A DNA stretch of 56,438 bases. Origin: Candidatus Woesearchaeota archaeon (GTDB lineage: Archaea; Nanobdellota; Nanobdellia; Woesearchaeales; JACPIF01). The notes beneath the pieces are model-generated. The model had not been told where the DNA came from and searched no databases. It worked only from the letters and a program-made list of their open reading frames with translations. The translations under genes were made by a program, and so were the position numbers. Each line of letters starts with the position of its first letter. Position 1 is the stretch's first letter. Shown piece after piece: positions 15,713 through 24,091 of the stretch. Where the stretch lies: contig JACPIF010000008.1 of NCBI GenBank assembly GCA_016188215.1, positions 1 to 56,438 on the forward strand, written 5' to 3'.

Positions 15713-16873
15713 TTATTTGCTAATATAAATCTTATTGACTGCATTTATTGAGCGCAGGCTGCTCACAATCTCCCTGATTAAGGCAATGGCATAGTCAATA
15801 TCATGCTTTGTAGTAAATTTTGAGAGTGAAAATCTGATTGAAGAGTTAGCTGCCTCGTCGCTCAGGCCAATAGCCTTCAATACATGGCTTGGCTCTAATT
15901 CTGATGCAGTGCAGGCGCTGCCTGATGATGCAAATATGCCGCGGCTGTTAAGATGATTGAGCATGGTCTCTGCGTCTATGCCGTGAAAAGCGGCATTGAT
16001 ATTGTTGCACAGCCTCCTAATTTTGCTGCCGTTAATTGTTACTTTGGGAAGCCTGAGCAGTTCCCTAGTAAAATAATCCCTCAGCATGGCCATTTTCCTT
16101 ATATCCTGCTGGCTTGAGGCATTGGCTGCAGCTGCAAACCCGACAATATTGGCAACATGCTCAGTGCCTGCCCTCATTGCAGATTCCTGCGAACCGCCAT
16201 GGATAATGGGATGTGTCTTCGTGCCTTGCTTTATGTATAAAGCACCGATTCCCTTCGGGCCATGTATCTTATGCGCTGATAAGGTCAGGGCATCTATGTT
16301 AATTGCCCTGACATCAATAGGAATTTTGGTGAAGCTTTGCGCAGCATCGGTATGGAAATATATGCCTGCGGACTTGCATAGCTTTCCTATTGCTGCAATA
16401 TCCTGGACAGTTCCAATCTCATTGTTTGCATGCATTATTGAGACCAGAATGGTATCTTTTCTGATAGCTTTCTTTACATCTTGGGGATTAACTAATCCTT
16501 CCCTGCTAACACCTAGATATGTTACGGAAAATCCTTCTGCTTCTAGTGCCTTGCATGATTCAAGAATAGCCTTGTGCTCAATCTTTGAGGTGATTATATG
16601 CCTGCCTTTGCTTTTGTTGGCATAGGCAATGCCTTTGACGGCAAGATTATCCGCCTCTGTCGCGCTTCCGGTAAAGATTATTTCTTCTGGTTTTGCGTTG
16701 ATCTTTGCAGCAATTATCTTCCGTGCATTTTCTATAGCATCCTGCGCCTCTTTCCCGAGCTCATGCGGGCTACTGGGGTTGCCATAGCTTATTGTCAGGT
16801 AAGGAAGCATAGCTTTGACTACCACAGGATCAGTCATGGTGGTTGCTGCATTGTCTAGGTATACTTGTTTCAT
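15713..16873 (-). CDS. Cysteine desulfurase, NifS/IscS class I
   Basis: A PLP enzyme that takes sulfur from cysteine for Fe-S assembly, 386 residues. It shows VYLDNAATT at the start, HTDAAQSFTKIPI, the PLP Lys in LSAHKIHGPKG and the persulfide Cys in ASSGSACTASELEPSH, a class I active-site loop. It is separated from sufC by a hairpin element and follows it on the same strand. A second, class II desulfurase (SufS) lies 1.3 kb away, so this genome carries both types together. Confidence 0.93.
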   Translation of the reverse strand: MKQVYLDNAATTMTDPVVVKAMLPYLTISYGNPSSPHELGKEAQDAIENARKIIAAKINAKPEEIIFTGSATEADNLAVKGIAYANKSKGRHIITSKIEHKAILESCKALEAEGFSVTYLGVSREGLVNPQDVKKAIRKDTILVSIMHANNEIGTVQDIAAIGKLCKSAGIYFHTDAAQSFTKIPIDVRAINIDALTLSAHKIHGPKGIGALYIKQGTKTHPIIHGGSQESAMRAGTEHVANIVGFAAAANASSQQDIRKMAMLRDYFTRELLRLPKVTINGSKIRRLCNNINAAFHGIDAETMLNHLNSRGIFASSGSACTASELEPSHVLKAIGLSDEAANSSIRFSLSKFTTKHDIDYAIALIREIVSSLRSINAVNKIYISK

Positions 16874-16906
16874 TCTATTTTCTCTGAACTATTTAATTTG
16901 CATACT

Positions 16907-16984
16907 GGCGCGAACTGGCGCGCCTAATATGTCCGCTTATCATAGCTGTATGTTTGCGATAGCGGACAGTTGCAGCATCGTGCT
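16907..16984 (+). repeat. Three-hairpin intergenic element, family 1 copy 3
   Basis: Between sufC and nifS. Hairpin 1 is GGCGCG (16907-16912), loop AACTGG, CGCGCC (16919-16924). Hairpin 2 spans 16931-16967 (37 nt) with arms GTCCGCT and AGCGGAC and an internal TAGCTGT that matches copy 1. The third hairpin is short (AGCA, loop TCG, TGCT) and runs into the sufC stop codon. The AATATGTCC lead-in is shared with the 51.4 kb copy. Confidence 0.6.
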
Positions 16985-17741
16985 ATACTCTTATCTGCTC
17001 CCTCACGAAATCATAGCCTTTGTTCTCAATCTGCTCAGCCAATTCATGACCGCCTGATATTACTATTTTTCCATCAATGAGTACGTGGACCCTGTCTGGT
17101 TTTATATACTTTAATATGCGTTGGTAGTGCGTAATTAGCATTACTCCCATTTCTGGACCTCTCAGGGTGTTGATGCCTTCCGCTACTGTCTTCAACGAGT
17201 CAATATCCAAGCCTGAATCTGTCTCGTCAAGGATGGCGATTTCAGGATGCAGGATGGCAAGCTGCAATATCTCCATACGTTTCTTCTCGCCGCCTGAAAA
17301 TCCCTCATTCAGGTAGCGCATTGAAAAATTCTGCTCAATTTTTAGCTGAGCCATCTTGTCCTTGAGCAGCTTGAGGAATTCAGGGACTGTAGCCTGCTTC
17401 AGGCCCCTGCTTTCGCGCTTTGCATTTAATGCAGTCCTCATGAAGTTGCTGACGCTCACTCCTGGAATCTCGCTAGGATACTGGAAACTTAGGAATAGCC
17501 CATTGCGGGCACGCTCATCCGGCTTCATCTTCAAAACATCCTGGCCATGCAGCCATATCTCGCCTTTTGTTACTATATACTTCGGATGGCCCATCAAGGT
17601 GTAAGCCAGCGTGCTCTTCCCTGAGCCGTTTGGGCCCATAATTGCATTCACCTCGCCCTTGTTGATGGACAGGCTTATGCCTTTAAGTATCTCAATCCCG
17701 TCTACCTCTACATGCAAATCCTTAATGATTAGATCGCTCAT
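16983..17741 (-). CDS. sufC: SufC ATPase of the SufBCD complex
   Basis: A 252-residue ABC-type ATPase that powers the SufBCD Fe-S scaffold. It has Walker A in IMGPNGSGKSTL (about residues 35-46), the Q-loop FLSFQYPSEIPGVSV, the signature NEGFSGGEKKR and Walker B/D-loop IAILDETDSGLDIDSL, then the His switch in LITHYQRI. Length is usual. It follows the SufU-like gene with 11 bases between them in the suf operon. Confidence 0.96.
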   Translation of the reverse strand: MSDLIIKDLHVEVDGIEILKGISLSINKGEVNAIMGPNGSGKSTLAYTLMGHPKYIVTKGEIWLHGQDVLKMKPDERARNGLFLSFQYPSEIPGVSVSNFMRTALNAKRESRGLKQATVPEFLKLLKDKMAQLKIEQNFSMRYLNEGFSGGEKKRMEILQLAILHPEIAILDETDSGLDIDSLKTVAEGINTLRGPEMGVMLITHYQRILKYIKPDRVHVLIDGKIVISGGHELAEQIENKGYDFVREQIRV

Positions 17742-17752
17742 GATATCCCTTG

Positions 17753-18208
17753 TTATGAATCTGTTATCCGCACCTTTTGCAGCTTCTGCTTATTCTCGTA
17801 TTCATAGATTCCTGCTTCAAGCACTTTTAAGGATAATATTGCGCATTTCATCCGTACCGGGCTGATAGGGATGGCAAGCATGCCAATGATATCCTGATTT
17901 GTTATTTTCTTGGCCTCTTCTAGTGTCTTGTCTTTAAGCTCTTCTGTGAGCATTGATGCGGCGCATTGCGAGATGGCACAGCCCCTTCCAGTAAACTTTA
18001 CATCACTGATATGCGTCTGTGCATCAAGCTTTACCTCTATCTTGATCTCATCGCCGCATAATGGATTGTTGTCATGGAATGAAATATCTGGATGCTCAAT
18101 ATTCCCATGGTTCCTTGGATTCTTGTAATGGTCAAGAATGTGCTCCCTGTAAATCATGTCCAAGCCAGCAACATCCTCCTCAACTGTCGGTTGTTTGAAT
18201 TCCGTCAT
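17753..18208 (-). CDS. sufU: IscU/SufU-type Fe-S scaffold or sulfur-transfer protein
   Basis: A 151-residue protein of the NifU N-terminal family. The three conserved Cys are in NNPLCGDEI, RGCAISQCAASM and MKCAILS. As in SufU, it lies next to SufS, overlapping it by 4 bases, and may take sulfur from SufS and pass it to SufBCD. The short spacer between the first two Cys and the absence of the HSCB-docking LPPVK motif favour SufU over IscU, although the characteristic SufU insert is not obvious. The symbol is a best guess. Confidence 0.87.
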   Translation of the reverse strand: MTEFKQPTVEEDVAGLDMIYREHILDHYKNPRNHGNIEHPDISFHDNNPLCGDEIKIEVKLDAQTHISDVKFTGRGCAISQCAASMLTEELKDKTLEEAKKITNQDIIGMLAIPISPVRMKCAILSLKVLEAGIYEYENKQKLQKVRITDS

Positions 18209-19449
18209 AGCTTGAACACCTTCCTCACAGTTGCCAAACTTGCAGCCAGCTTGTCTATCTCTTCCTTGGTATTGTATATTGCAAAACTTGCCCTGACTGA
18301 TGCTATAATGTTAAGGACGCTCATCAGCGGCATGGCGCAATGATGGCCTGCACGGACTGCGATGCCTTCCCTGTCAAGGATGGTTGCGACGTCATGCGCA
18401 TGAACATTGTCAAAATTAAACGCAACAACGCTGCTTCTTGATTCTGCATCAGGACCATATATGGTTACAAGAGGAACTTCCTCCAATACCTTCATTGCAT
18501 GTTTAGTGAGCTCGCGCTCGTGCTCCTCAATGTTTTCAATGCCAATAGAGTTAATGTAATCTATAGCAACCCCCAAGCCGATACCCTGCTCTATATTCGG
18601 TGTTCCTGCCTCAAATTTCCATGGCAGATCATTCCACCTGCTCTCATGGAATTTGACTTCTTTAATCATATCGCCTCCATAGAGGAACGGGCTCATGTCC
18701 TGGAGGATGTTTTTCTTTCCGTATAATACGCCAATGCCTGTGGGACCGTACATCTTGTGGCCTGAGAAGGCGAGGAAATCTGCATCCAGATCCTTTACAT
18801 CAACCCTCATGCGGGGAACGCTCTGCGCAGCATCTACTATGAATATTGCATTATTCTCATGCGCAACCTTTCCGATTTCTTTAATTGGATTAATTGTGCC
18901 AAGGACATTTGAAACATGCGTTAAGGATACTATCTTTGTCTTCTTGGTTATCTGGCTATTGATGCTGTTCCAGTCCAGCTTGCCATCTTCGGCTATCCCA
19001 ATAAATTTTAATGCAGCGCCCTTTTCTTTACACACCTGCTGCCATGGAACAATATTGGAATGGTGCTCCATCTCTGTTATGACAACCTCGTCACCTGGCT
19101 TTAATGCCTTTCCAAGAGAATATGCAACCAGGTTGAGACTTTCAGTTGTGCCTTTAGTAAAAATTATCTCTTCAAAGCTGCCGTTGATGAACTTTGCAAC
19201 CTTTTCATGCGCTTCCTCATAAGCGTGAGTTGCCTCCTCACTCAGCTTATGAATGCCGCGGTGGACATTTGCATTGTAATTAGTATAGTAATCAGTCATA
19301 GCATCTATTACCACTTGCGGCTTTTGTGCGGTTGCAGAGTTATCCAAGTAAACAAGCGGCTTGCCAAATATCCTGCGCTTCAAAATAGGGAAATCTTTCC
19401 TGATGGATTCAACGTCAAATGTTTTTAATGCAAGCTTTGTTTTGCTCAT
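18205..19449 (-). CDS. sufS: Cysteine desulfurase SufS, class II
   Basis: A 414-residue PLP enzyme that mobilises sulfur from cysteine. Diagnostic parts are VYLDNSATAQKP, FTKGTTESLN, HHSNIVPWQ, VDAAQSVPRM, the PLP Lys in FSGHKMYGPTG and the persulfide Cys in VRAGHHCAMPLMS, the class II loop. It overlaps both sufU and sufD by about 4 bases, showing translational coupling in the suf operon. Confidence 0.95.
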   Translation of the reverse strand: MSKTKLALKTFDVESIRKDFPILKRRIFGKPLVYLDNSATAQKPQVVIDAMTDYYTNYNANVHRGIHKLSEEATHAYEEAHEKVAKFINGSFEEIIFTKGTTESLNLVAYSLGKALKPGDEVVITEMEHHSNIVPWQQVCKEKGAALKFIGIAEDGKLDWNSINSQITKKTKIVSLTHVSNVLGTINPIKEIGKVAHENNAIFIVDAAQSVPRMRVDVKDLDADFLAFSGHKMYGPTGIGVLYGKKNILQDMSPFLYGGDMIKEVKFHESRWNDLPWKFEAGTPNIEQGIGLGVAIDYINSIGIENIEEHERELTKHAMKVLEEVPLVTIYGPDAESRSSVVAFNFDNVHAHDVATILDREGIAVRAGHHCAMPLMSVLNIIASVRASFAIYNTKEEIDKLAASLATVRKVFKL

Positions 19450-20636
19450 AATGACTCCATCCTATTCTCGAGCATGCGCATCAGCTCATTTCTTAGCTCA
19501 TCAGCAGGGATGCGCTTCAGCATTGGGTCAAAAAAGCCTTCTATTATCTTCTTTTTCGCCTCACGCTCAGGTATGCCGCGGCTCATCATATAAAACAGCT
19601 TATCCTCGTCAATCTGCCCGACTGCCGCCCCATGCGAGCATTTAACATCATTGGTATCAATCTCAAGTTTCGGGATTGAATCAACCTCTGCCTTGTCGCT
19701 CATGAGCAAGGTGTCCTCCTTCTGGTAGCCATTGCTTCTTGCCGCCTGCTGCTCAATCTTAATAGTGCCGCGATAAATGGATTTTGCATTATCGCCAAGC
19801 ACGCCTTTGGCAAGCATGTCGCTTGTGGTGTCAGGGGCCTCATGAACAGATTTCATGGAAAAGTCATAATGCTGCTTCTTGTCGCCATAAAATACAGCCC
19901 AGTTGTTGCTCCTTGCGCCATTTCCTTTCAGCATACTTGTGGCATCTGATATGGTTATGTGAGAGCCAAATGCACAGTCAAGCCAATCAACGCTTGCGTC
20001 ACGATCAACTGCTGCCCGCTTGATAGTGAAATTGAACACATTACCGGGATAATTCTGGATGCTCGCATACTGCACGTGTGAATATTCTTTTGCATATATC
20101 TCAGTCAAGCCTGAGCGGAACAGCAGCCTATCACTAGGCCCAGCAGATATTTCTTCAATGATATCGAGCCTGCTCATAGACTCTGAGATTACAAGGACAT
20201 GCTCAATAATGTCTCCTGCAGCTTTCAGCTTAATGTGGAGCGGCTTCTTTATTTCAAGATCAGGTGGAACATAAATAAGGATGCCGCGCTGCCAGAAGGA
20301 TGCGTGCAGTGCAGTAAACTTGTTCTCTTCCGGCTTTATGCAGCTGGTCATGAAATATTTCTGCAGGAGCTCGGGATGCTGTTTAAGGGCGGTGTGGAAA
20401 TCTTCCACGATGATACCTTGCTCTGCATTGACGAGTTCAAAGCTGTGCCTCTTGCCAAGGTCCAGCCTGCCAAGGTCAAGGTCCCCATATGTGCTGAAGA
20501 TATGCAAGCCATACCGTAGCTCAGGAAGCTCAAGCTGCTCAAATAGCTTGAAAGCCTCCAATCTTTTCCGCAGCATCCACTCAGGCTCGTTGTGAGCCTT
20601 TGAGAACGCATGGATATATTCTTCGTTTAGCTGCAT
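19446..20636 (-). CDS. sufD: SufD-like scaffold subunit
   Basis: A 396-residue member of the SufB/SufD beta-helix family that forms the SufBCD complex. It contains the C-terminal core with the conserved His and Cys (IDTNDVKCSHGAAVGQIDEDKLFYMMSRGI) and the N-terminal EPEWMLRKRLEAF segment shared with SufB. ATG 20636 is chosen over an in-frame GTG at 20654. The gene lies 26 bases after sufB and overlaps sufS. Confidence 0.92.
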   Translation of the reverse strand: MQLNEEYIHAFSKAHNEPEWMLRKRLEAFKLFEQLELPELRYGLHIFSTYGDLDLGRLDLGKRHSFELVNAEQGIIVEDFHTALKQHPELLQKYFMTSCIKPEENKFTALHASFWQRGILIYVPPDLEIKKPLHIKLKAAGDIIEHVLVISESMSRLDIIEEISAGPSDRLLFRSGLTEIYAKEYSHVQYASIQNYPGNVFNFTIKRAAVDRDASVDWLDCAFGSHITISDATSMLKGNGARSNNWAVFYGDKKQHYDFSMKSVHEAPDTTSDMLAKGVLGDNAKSIYRGTIKIEQQAARSNGYQKEDTLLMSDKAEVDSIPKLEIDTNDVKCSHGAAVGQIDEDKLFYMMSRGIPEREAKKKIIEGFFDPMLKRIPADELRNELMRMLENRMESL

Positions 20637-20662
20637 AATCTTTACTGCCCCCACACCAGAAC

Positions 20663-22069
20663 TTAACCGACGGAGCCTTCCATCTCAAGCTGGATCAATC
20701 TATTGAGTTCTACTGCATATTCAAGTGGAAGCTCCTTGATTATAGGCTCAATAAAGCCGCAGACTATCATCTGCATGGCCTGCTCCTGCTTGATGCCGCG
20801 ACTCATCAAATAAAAGATTTGCTCATCGCTGATCTTGCCGACAGTAGCCTCATGGCCTACTGACACCTTGTCTTCCTTGATGTCTATAAAGGGAACTGTG
20901 TCAGACTTTGATACTGCATCAAGGATCAATGCGTCGCATTGGACATTGGATTTTGAGTTTATGGCCCCTTTTCCAATCTTGAGCAGGCCCCTATATGTTG
21001 TAATGCCACCATCCTTGCTGATGCTCTTTGCCTTGACTACAGATGTCGTGTTTTTACCGAAATGATAGACTTTGCTTCCGGTATCCTGGTTCTGGCCGTG
21101 GCCTGCGTACGCAATTGATAAATGGTCTGCACGGCTCCTGTCACCCTTCAAGATAGTGCATGGGTAAAGCATCGTTACTCCTGATCCCATATTTCCGCCG
21201 ATCCATTCCATGGTGCTGTCAGCATCGACAACTGCTCTTTTCGTGTTGAGATTGTATGTATTCTTGCTCCAGTTTTCAACAGAAGAGTATCGCGCGCGCG
21301 CGCGCTTGCCGACAATGACTTCAACACAGCCTGCGTGCAATGAATTTGAATTGTATTGGGGGGCTGAGCAGCCTTCAATGTAATGCACCTCCGCATCATC
21401 GTCAACAATAATTAACGTATGCTCAAACTGTCCAGAACGCTCGGCATTCATCCTGAAATATGCCTGCAAAGGCAGGTTGACCTTTACACCTTTGGGAACA
21501 TAAATGAAAGTTCCACCGCTCCATACCGCGCCATGAAGCGCAATAAACTTATGATCCCCTATAGGAATGCATTTCGTCATAAAATTCTTCTGGACAAGCT
21601 CCGGGTATTTTTGCACGGCCTCATCCATGTCCAGGAAAATGACGCCCTGCTCTTCCCATTCTTTCTTTAGGCTGTGATACACTATCGCTGAATCATATTG
21701 CGCACCGACACCGCCTAAGGCTTTTCTCTCAGCCTCAGGTATGCCAAGCTTCTCAAAAGTCCTCTTAATATCTGCCGGAACTTCTTCCCAAGTCCTTGAA
21801 TTCTTATTGGCGTTCGGCTTTCCATAATAATAGATATTGCTTAAATCAAGCTTAGAAAGGTCAGGTCCCCAAGTTGGTATTGGCATCTTGTGGAACAATT
21901 CCAGGCTCTTCAAACGCTTCTGGAGCATCCACTCAGGCTCATTCTTGTCCTTGGATATCATGCGAACCACCTCTTCAGTGAGGCCCATCGGGGAGCGTAT
22001 CTCGAACGATTCCTGGTTGCGCTCATTCCAAGATTCCCTTATACCGATTGATTCTACTATTTGTGCCAT
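20663..22069 (-). CDS. sufB: SufB scaffold subunit
   Basis: A 468-residue Fe-S scaffold. It carries EPEWMLQKRLKSLELF near the N-terminus, VPKGVKVNLPLQAYFRMN, the strongly conserved EGCSAPQYNSNSLHAGCVE, YSSVENWSKNTYNLNTKR and the C-terminal VGHEATVGKISDEQIFYLMSRGI. It sits first after the regulator in the operon, with one base between the two genes. An Arg-Ala repeat (KRARARY) is coded by an alternating CG run at about 21292-21304. Confidence 0.96.
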   Translation of the reverse strand: MAQIVESIGIRESWNERNQESFEIRSPMGLTEEVVRMISKDKNEPEWMLQKRLKSLELFHKMPIPTWGPDLSKLDLSNIYYYGKPNANKNSRTWEEVPADIKRTFEKLGIPEAERKALGGVGAQYDSAIVYHSLKKEWEEQGVIFLDMDEAVQKYPELVQKNFMTKCIPIGDHKFIALHGAVWSGGTFIYVPKGVKVNLPLQAYFRMNAERSGQFEHTLIIVDDDAEVHYIEGCSAPQYNSNSLHAGCVEVIVGKRARARYSSVENWSKNTYNLNTKRAVVDADSTMEWIGGNMGSGVTMLYPCTILKGDRSRADHLSIAYAGHGQNQDTGSKVYHFGKNTTSVVKAKSISKDGGITTYRGLLKIGKGAINSKSNVQCDALILDAVSKSDTVPFIDIKEDKVSVGHEATVGKISDEQIFYLMSRGIKQEQAMQMIVCGFIEPIIKELPLEYAVELNRLIQLEMEGSVG

Positions 22070-22070
22070 G

Positions 22071-22466
22071 TCAATGGATATTCATTAATGCTGGTTTCAA
22101 GCAGACATCACAGTCATGCAGCTCAGGATTCATGCTCTTGTGCAGGGTGCATAAAAGGTTCTTTACAGATGCCAGGCTGCCAAGCCTTTGCATCTCTTCA
22201 ACCACTGCAGCAGTCTTGTTCTTTGCTGCGACAATTGCAGCTGCAGAATGCTGAATCTCTTTCTTGGTTGGCTCGTCAAATGCAACTTCCTTTGCGCGCT
22301 TTGATTTCAAGTATTGCGAAACCGCTGATTCTGTCAGGCCAAGAAGCTTTGAAACCTCGCGCTGGCTCAGCTTTTTATCATGTACGAGTGTTTTTGCAAG
22401 CTCCCGCCTTAAGGCTGGGAGTATATACCATACCTCTATCTCCTGAGGCATTTTTAGCTGATGCAT
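22071..22466 (-). CDS. HTH regulator with C-terminal cysteines, probable suf operon regulator
   Basis: A 131-residue DNA-binding protein. The HTH is LSQREVSKLLGLTESAVSQYLKS (about residues 33-54). The C-terminal third has Cys106, Cys119 and Cys122 (C-x12-C-x2-C), able to hold an Fe-S cluster or metal. It is the first gene of the suf operon; the sufB ATG follows its stop almost directly. The palindrome TTAACGATAGTTAA lies between its TATA-like box and its ATG. By analogy with IscR and SufR, it may sense cluster supply and repress its own operon and ferredoxin; that is inference. Confidence 0.75.
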   Translation of the reverse strand: MHQLKMPQEIEVWYILPALRRELAKTLVHDKKLSQREVSKLLGLTESAVSQYLKSKRAKEVAFDEPTKKEIQHSAAAIVAAKNKTAAVVEEMQRLGSLASVKNLLCTLHKSMNPELHDCDVCLKPALMNIH

Positions 22467-22470
22467 GGGC

Positions 22471-22500
22471 TTAACGATAGTTAAGAACTCTATTTAAAGC
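22471..22500. promoter_or_regulatory. suf operon promoter with TTAACGATAGTTAA operator
   Basis: On the minus strand the order is TATA-like CTTTAAATAG (22491-22500), palindrome TTAACTATCGTTAA (22471-22484, given on the plus strand as TTAACGATAGTTAA), then the ATG at 22464-22466. The operator therefore sits over the expected transcription start. The identical 14-mer occupies the same slot before ferredoxin. Confidence 0.62.
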
Positions 22501-22522
22501 TTGTGGATTAATGTATATAGCC

Positions 22523-23200
22523 CTAGAGCATTTTCAGGAGCTTATCAACGCCGGAAAGCTTGAGCTGGCCTTTTTTGGCTCTAATATTCATGCCTATTAC
22601 AATATGCGACCTGCTAAAGTCCTGCAGCTTGGTGAATTCTCGCGGGATTGCAACTATTAAGCCTATACCTGCTGCAGCGGCAGATTCTACGCCTGCCTGC
22701 GAATCCTCTATAACAATTGCCTCCTTTGGCTTTACCCCAAGCTTTTTGCAGATTGCGAGGTATATGTCAGGGGCTGGCTTCATGCGCTTGATTTCGTGGC
22801 CTGCAAGAATCCGGGTAAAGTACTTTTGAATATTAAGCCTCTTTAGAGATGGGACAAGGATGCTGCGCTCTTGCGAAGAGGCTAATCCAATCTTTAGATT
22901 TTCTATTTTATAGCACTTTTTAAGAAATTCTATATTTCTCTTAATTGGCCGTATATCCTTTAGCAAAATAATCTTAGAAACTTCTTTATTTTTAGCAACA
23001 ATCTCTTCAACACTCTGTTTTAGATTGATTTCTTTTCTATACGCCGCTGCTATAAACTCTGCAGACCTGCCGCAATATTTCTTTATGTATTCCTGTTTGC
23101 TGAGCGGCTTGCCAATAACTTTTTTCCAGATTGAGAATTTTATGCTTTCTGTATCGTTCAGCACGCCGTCAAAGTCAAAGATGATTGCTTTGTATTTCAT
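22523..23200 (-). CDS. HAD-superfamily hydrolase, phosphoglucomutase/phosphatase-like
   Basis: A 225-residue HAD enzyme. Motif I is FDFDGVLNDTES (nucleophile Asp), motif II the Ser-Ser of IGLASSQE, the motif III Lys is in IKRMKPAPDIYLA, and motif IV is VIEDSQAGVESAAAAG. The cap-domain layout is that of beta-phosphoglucomutase and small sugar phosphatases. The substrate is unknown. It is divergent from the transporter gene and separate from the suf operon. Confidence 0.87.
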   Translation of the reverse strand: MKYKAIIFDFDGVLNDTESIKFSIWKKVIGKPLSKQEYIKKYCGRSAEFIAAAYRKEINLKQSVEEIVAKNKEVSKIILLKDIRPIKRNIEFLKKCYKIENLKIGLASSQERSILVPSLKRLNIQKYFTRILAGHEIKRMKPAPDIYLAICKKLGVKPKEAIVIEDSQAGVESAAAAGIGLIVAIPREFTKLQDFSRSHIVIGMNIRAKKGQLKLSGVDKLLKML

Positions 23201-23253
23201 ATTGAGGCTTTGCAGGGATAGTAATATAAAGATTTACTTGTTTTTTTGATGCA

Positions 23254-24090
23254 ATGGACAAGCATTATGCTTATGTTGCCTTATCTGCAACAATCTTCGG
23301 CTCAATGGGGCTTGTTGTCAGGATGATAAGCATTCCGGGCATTGCCATGTACTTTTTTGCTGCATTAATATCAGCTCTTTTAATGGCAGGGATTCTATAC
23401 AAGGAAGGCAGCCTTCGCTTTGACAGGCGCTACTTATGGATTTTGATCCTCATGGCCCTGTTTAATATTCTAAATAATGCCACCTATTTCTTTGCATACA
23501 AAATGACTACAATTGCGAATGCAACTTTTGCGCATTATCTTGCTCCTGTGCTTATTGTTTTGTTTGCCCCTTTCATGTTGCATGACAAGACTGATAAAAA
23601 GATATGGATTGCAATAGTATTGGCATTGCTTGGATTGTTCGTATTAATCAGGCCCGGTACCCTTAACTCTGGCAGCAGCGATGCTTTAGGAATAGGGCTT
23701 GCGCTTATCTCTGCAATCGGTTATGCAGCTGTAATGCTGCTCTCAAGAAAAGCCTCAAAATACTATCAGCCTAAGCAGATATTATTTGGACAGATGGGAT
23801 TTGCTGCACTTTTTCTTGCTCCTGTAATGCTGTATTTGCAGCCTGACATAGCTGCAACTGATATAATTCCGCTTCTTATTCTTGGCCTGGTGCACCAGTG
23901 CTTTGCAGTGCTGCTGATAGTAAAAGCGATAAGAGCTTTGCCTGCACAGAATGTCTCTATTGTAACATACCTTGAGCCGGTGAGTGCTGTTATCCTGGCT
24001 TTTATATTTCTGAATGAGGTGCCAAGCATTGCAACCTTATTAGGGGGAGCCTTGATATTGGCATCGTGCTATTTGATTACCAAGAAATAA
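23254..24090 (+). CDS. EamA/DMT-family transporter
   Basis: A 278-residue membrane protein with ten hydrophobic segments and an internal duplication typical of drug/metabolite transporters (the second EamA half starts near SSDALGIGLALISAIGYAAVMLLSRKAS). The GPVLIVLFAP-like and LEPVSAVILAFIFLNEVPS elements fit the family. The substrate is unknown. It is convergent with the oxidoreductase gene, 1 base apart. Confidence 0.85.
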   Translation: MDKHYAYVALSATIFGSMGLVVRMISIPGIAMYFFAALISALLMAGILYKEGSLRFDRRYLWILILMALFNILNNATYFFAYKMTTIANATFAHYLAPVLIVLFAPFMLHDKTDKKIWIAIVLALLGLFVLIRPGTLNSGSSDALGIGLALISAIGYAAVMLLSRKASKYYQPKQILFGQMGFAALFLAPVMLYLQPDIAATDIIPLLILGLVHQCFAVLLIVKAIRALPAQNVSIVTYLEPVSAVILAFIFLNEVPSIATLLGGALILASCYLITKK

Positions 24091-24091
24091 A

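Noticed and set aside
21292-21304. Alternating CG run as a Z-DNA or regulatory site
   Set aside because: It encodes the Arg-Ala repeat in a conserved region of SufB, so coding explains it.
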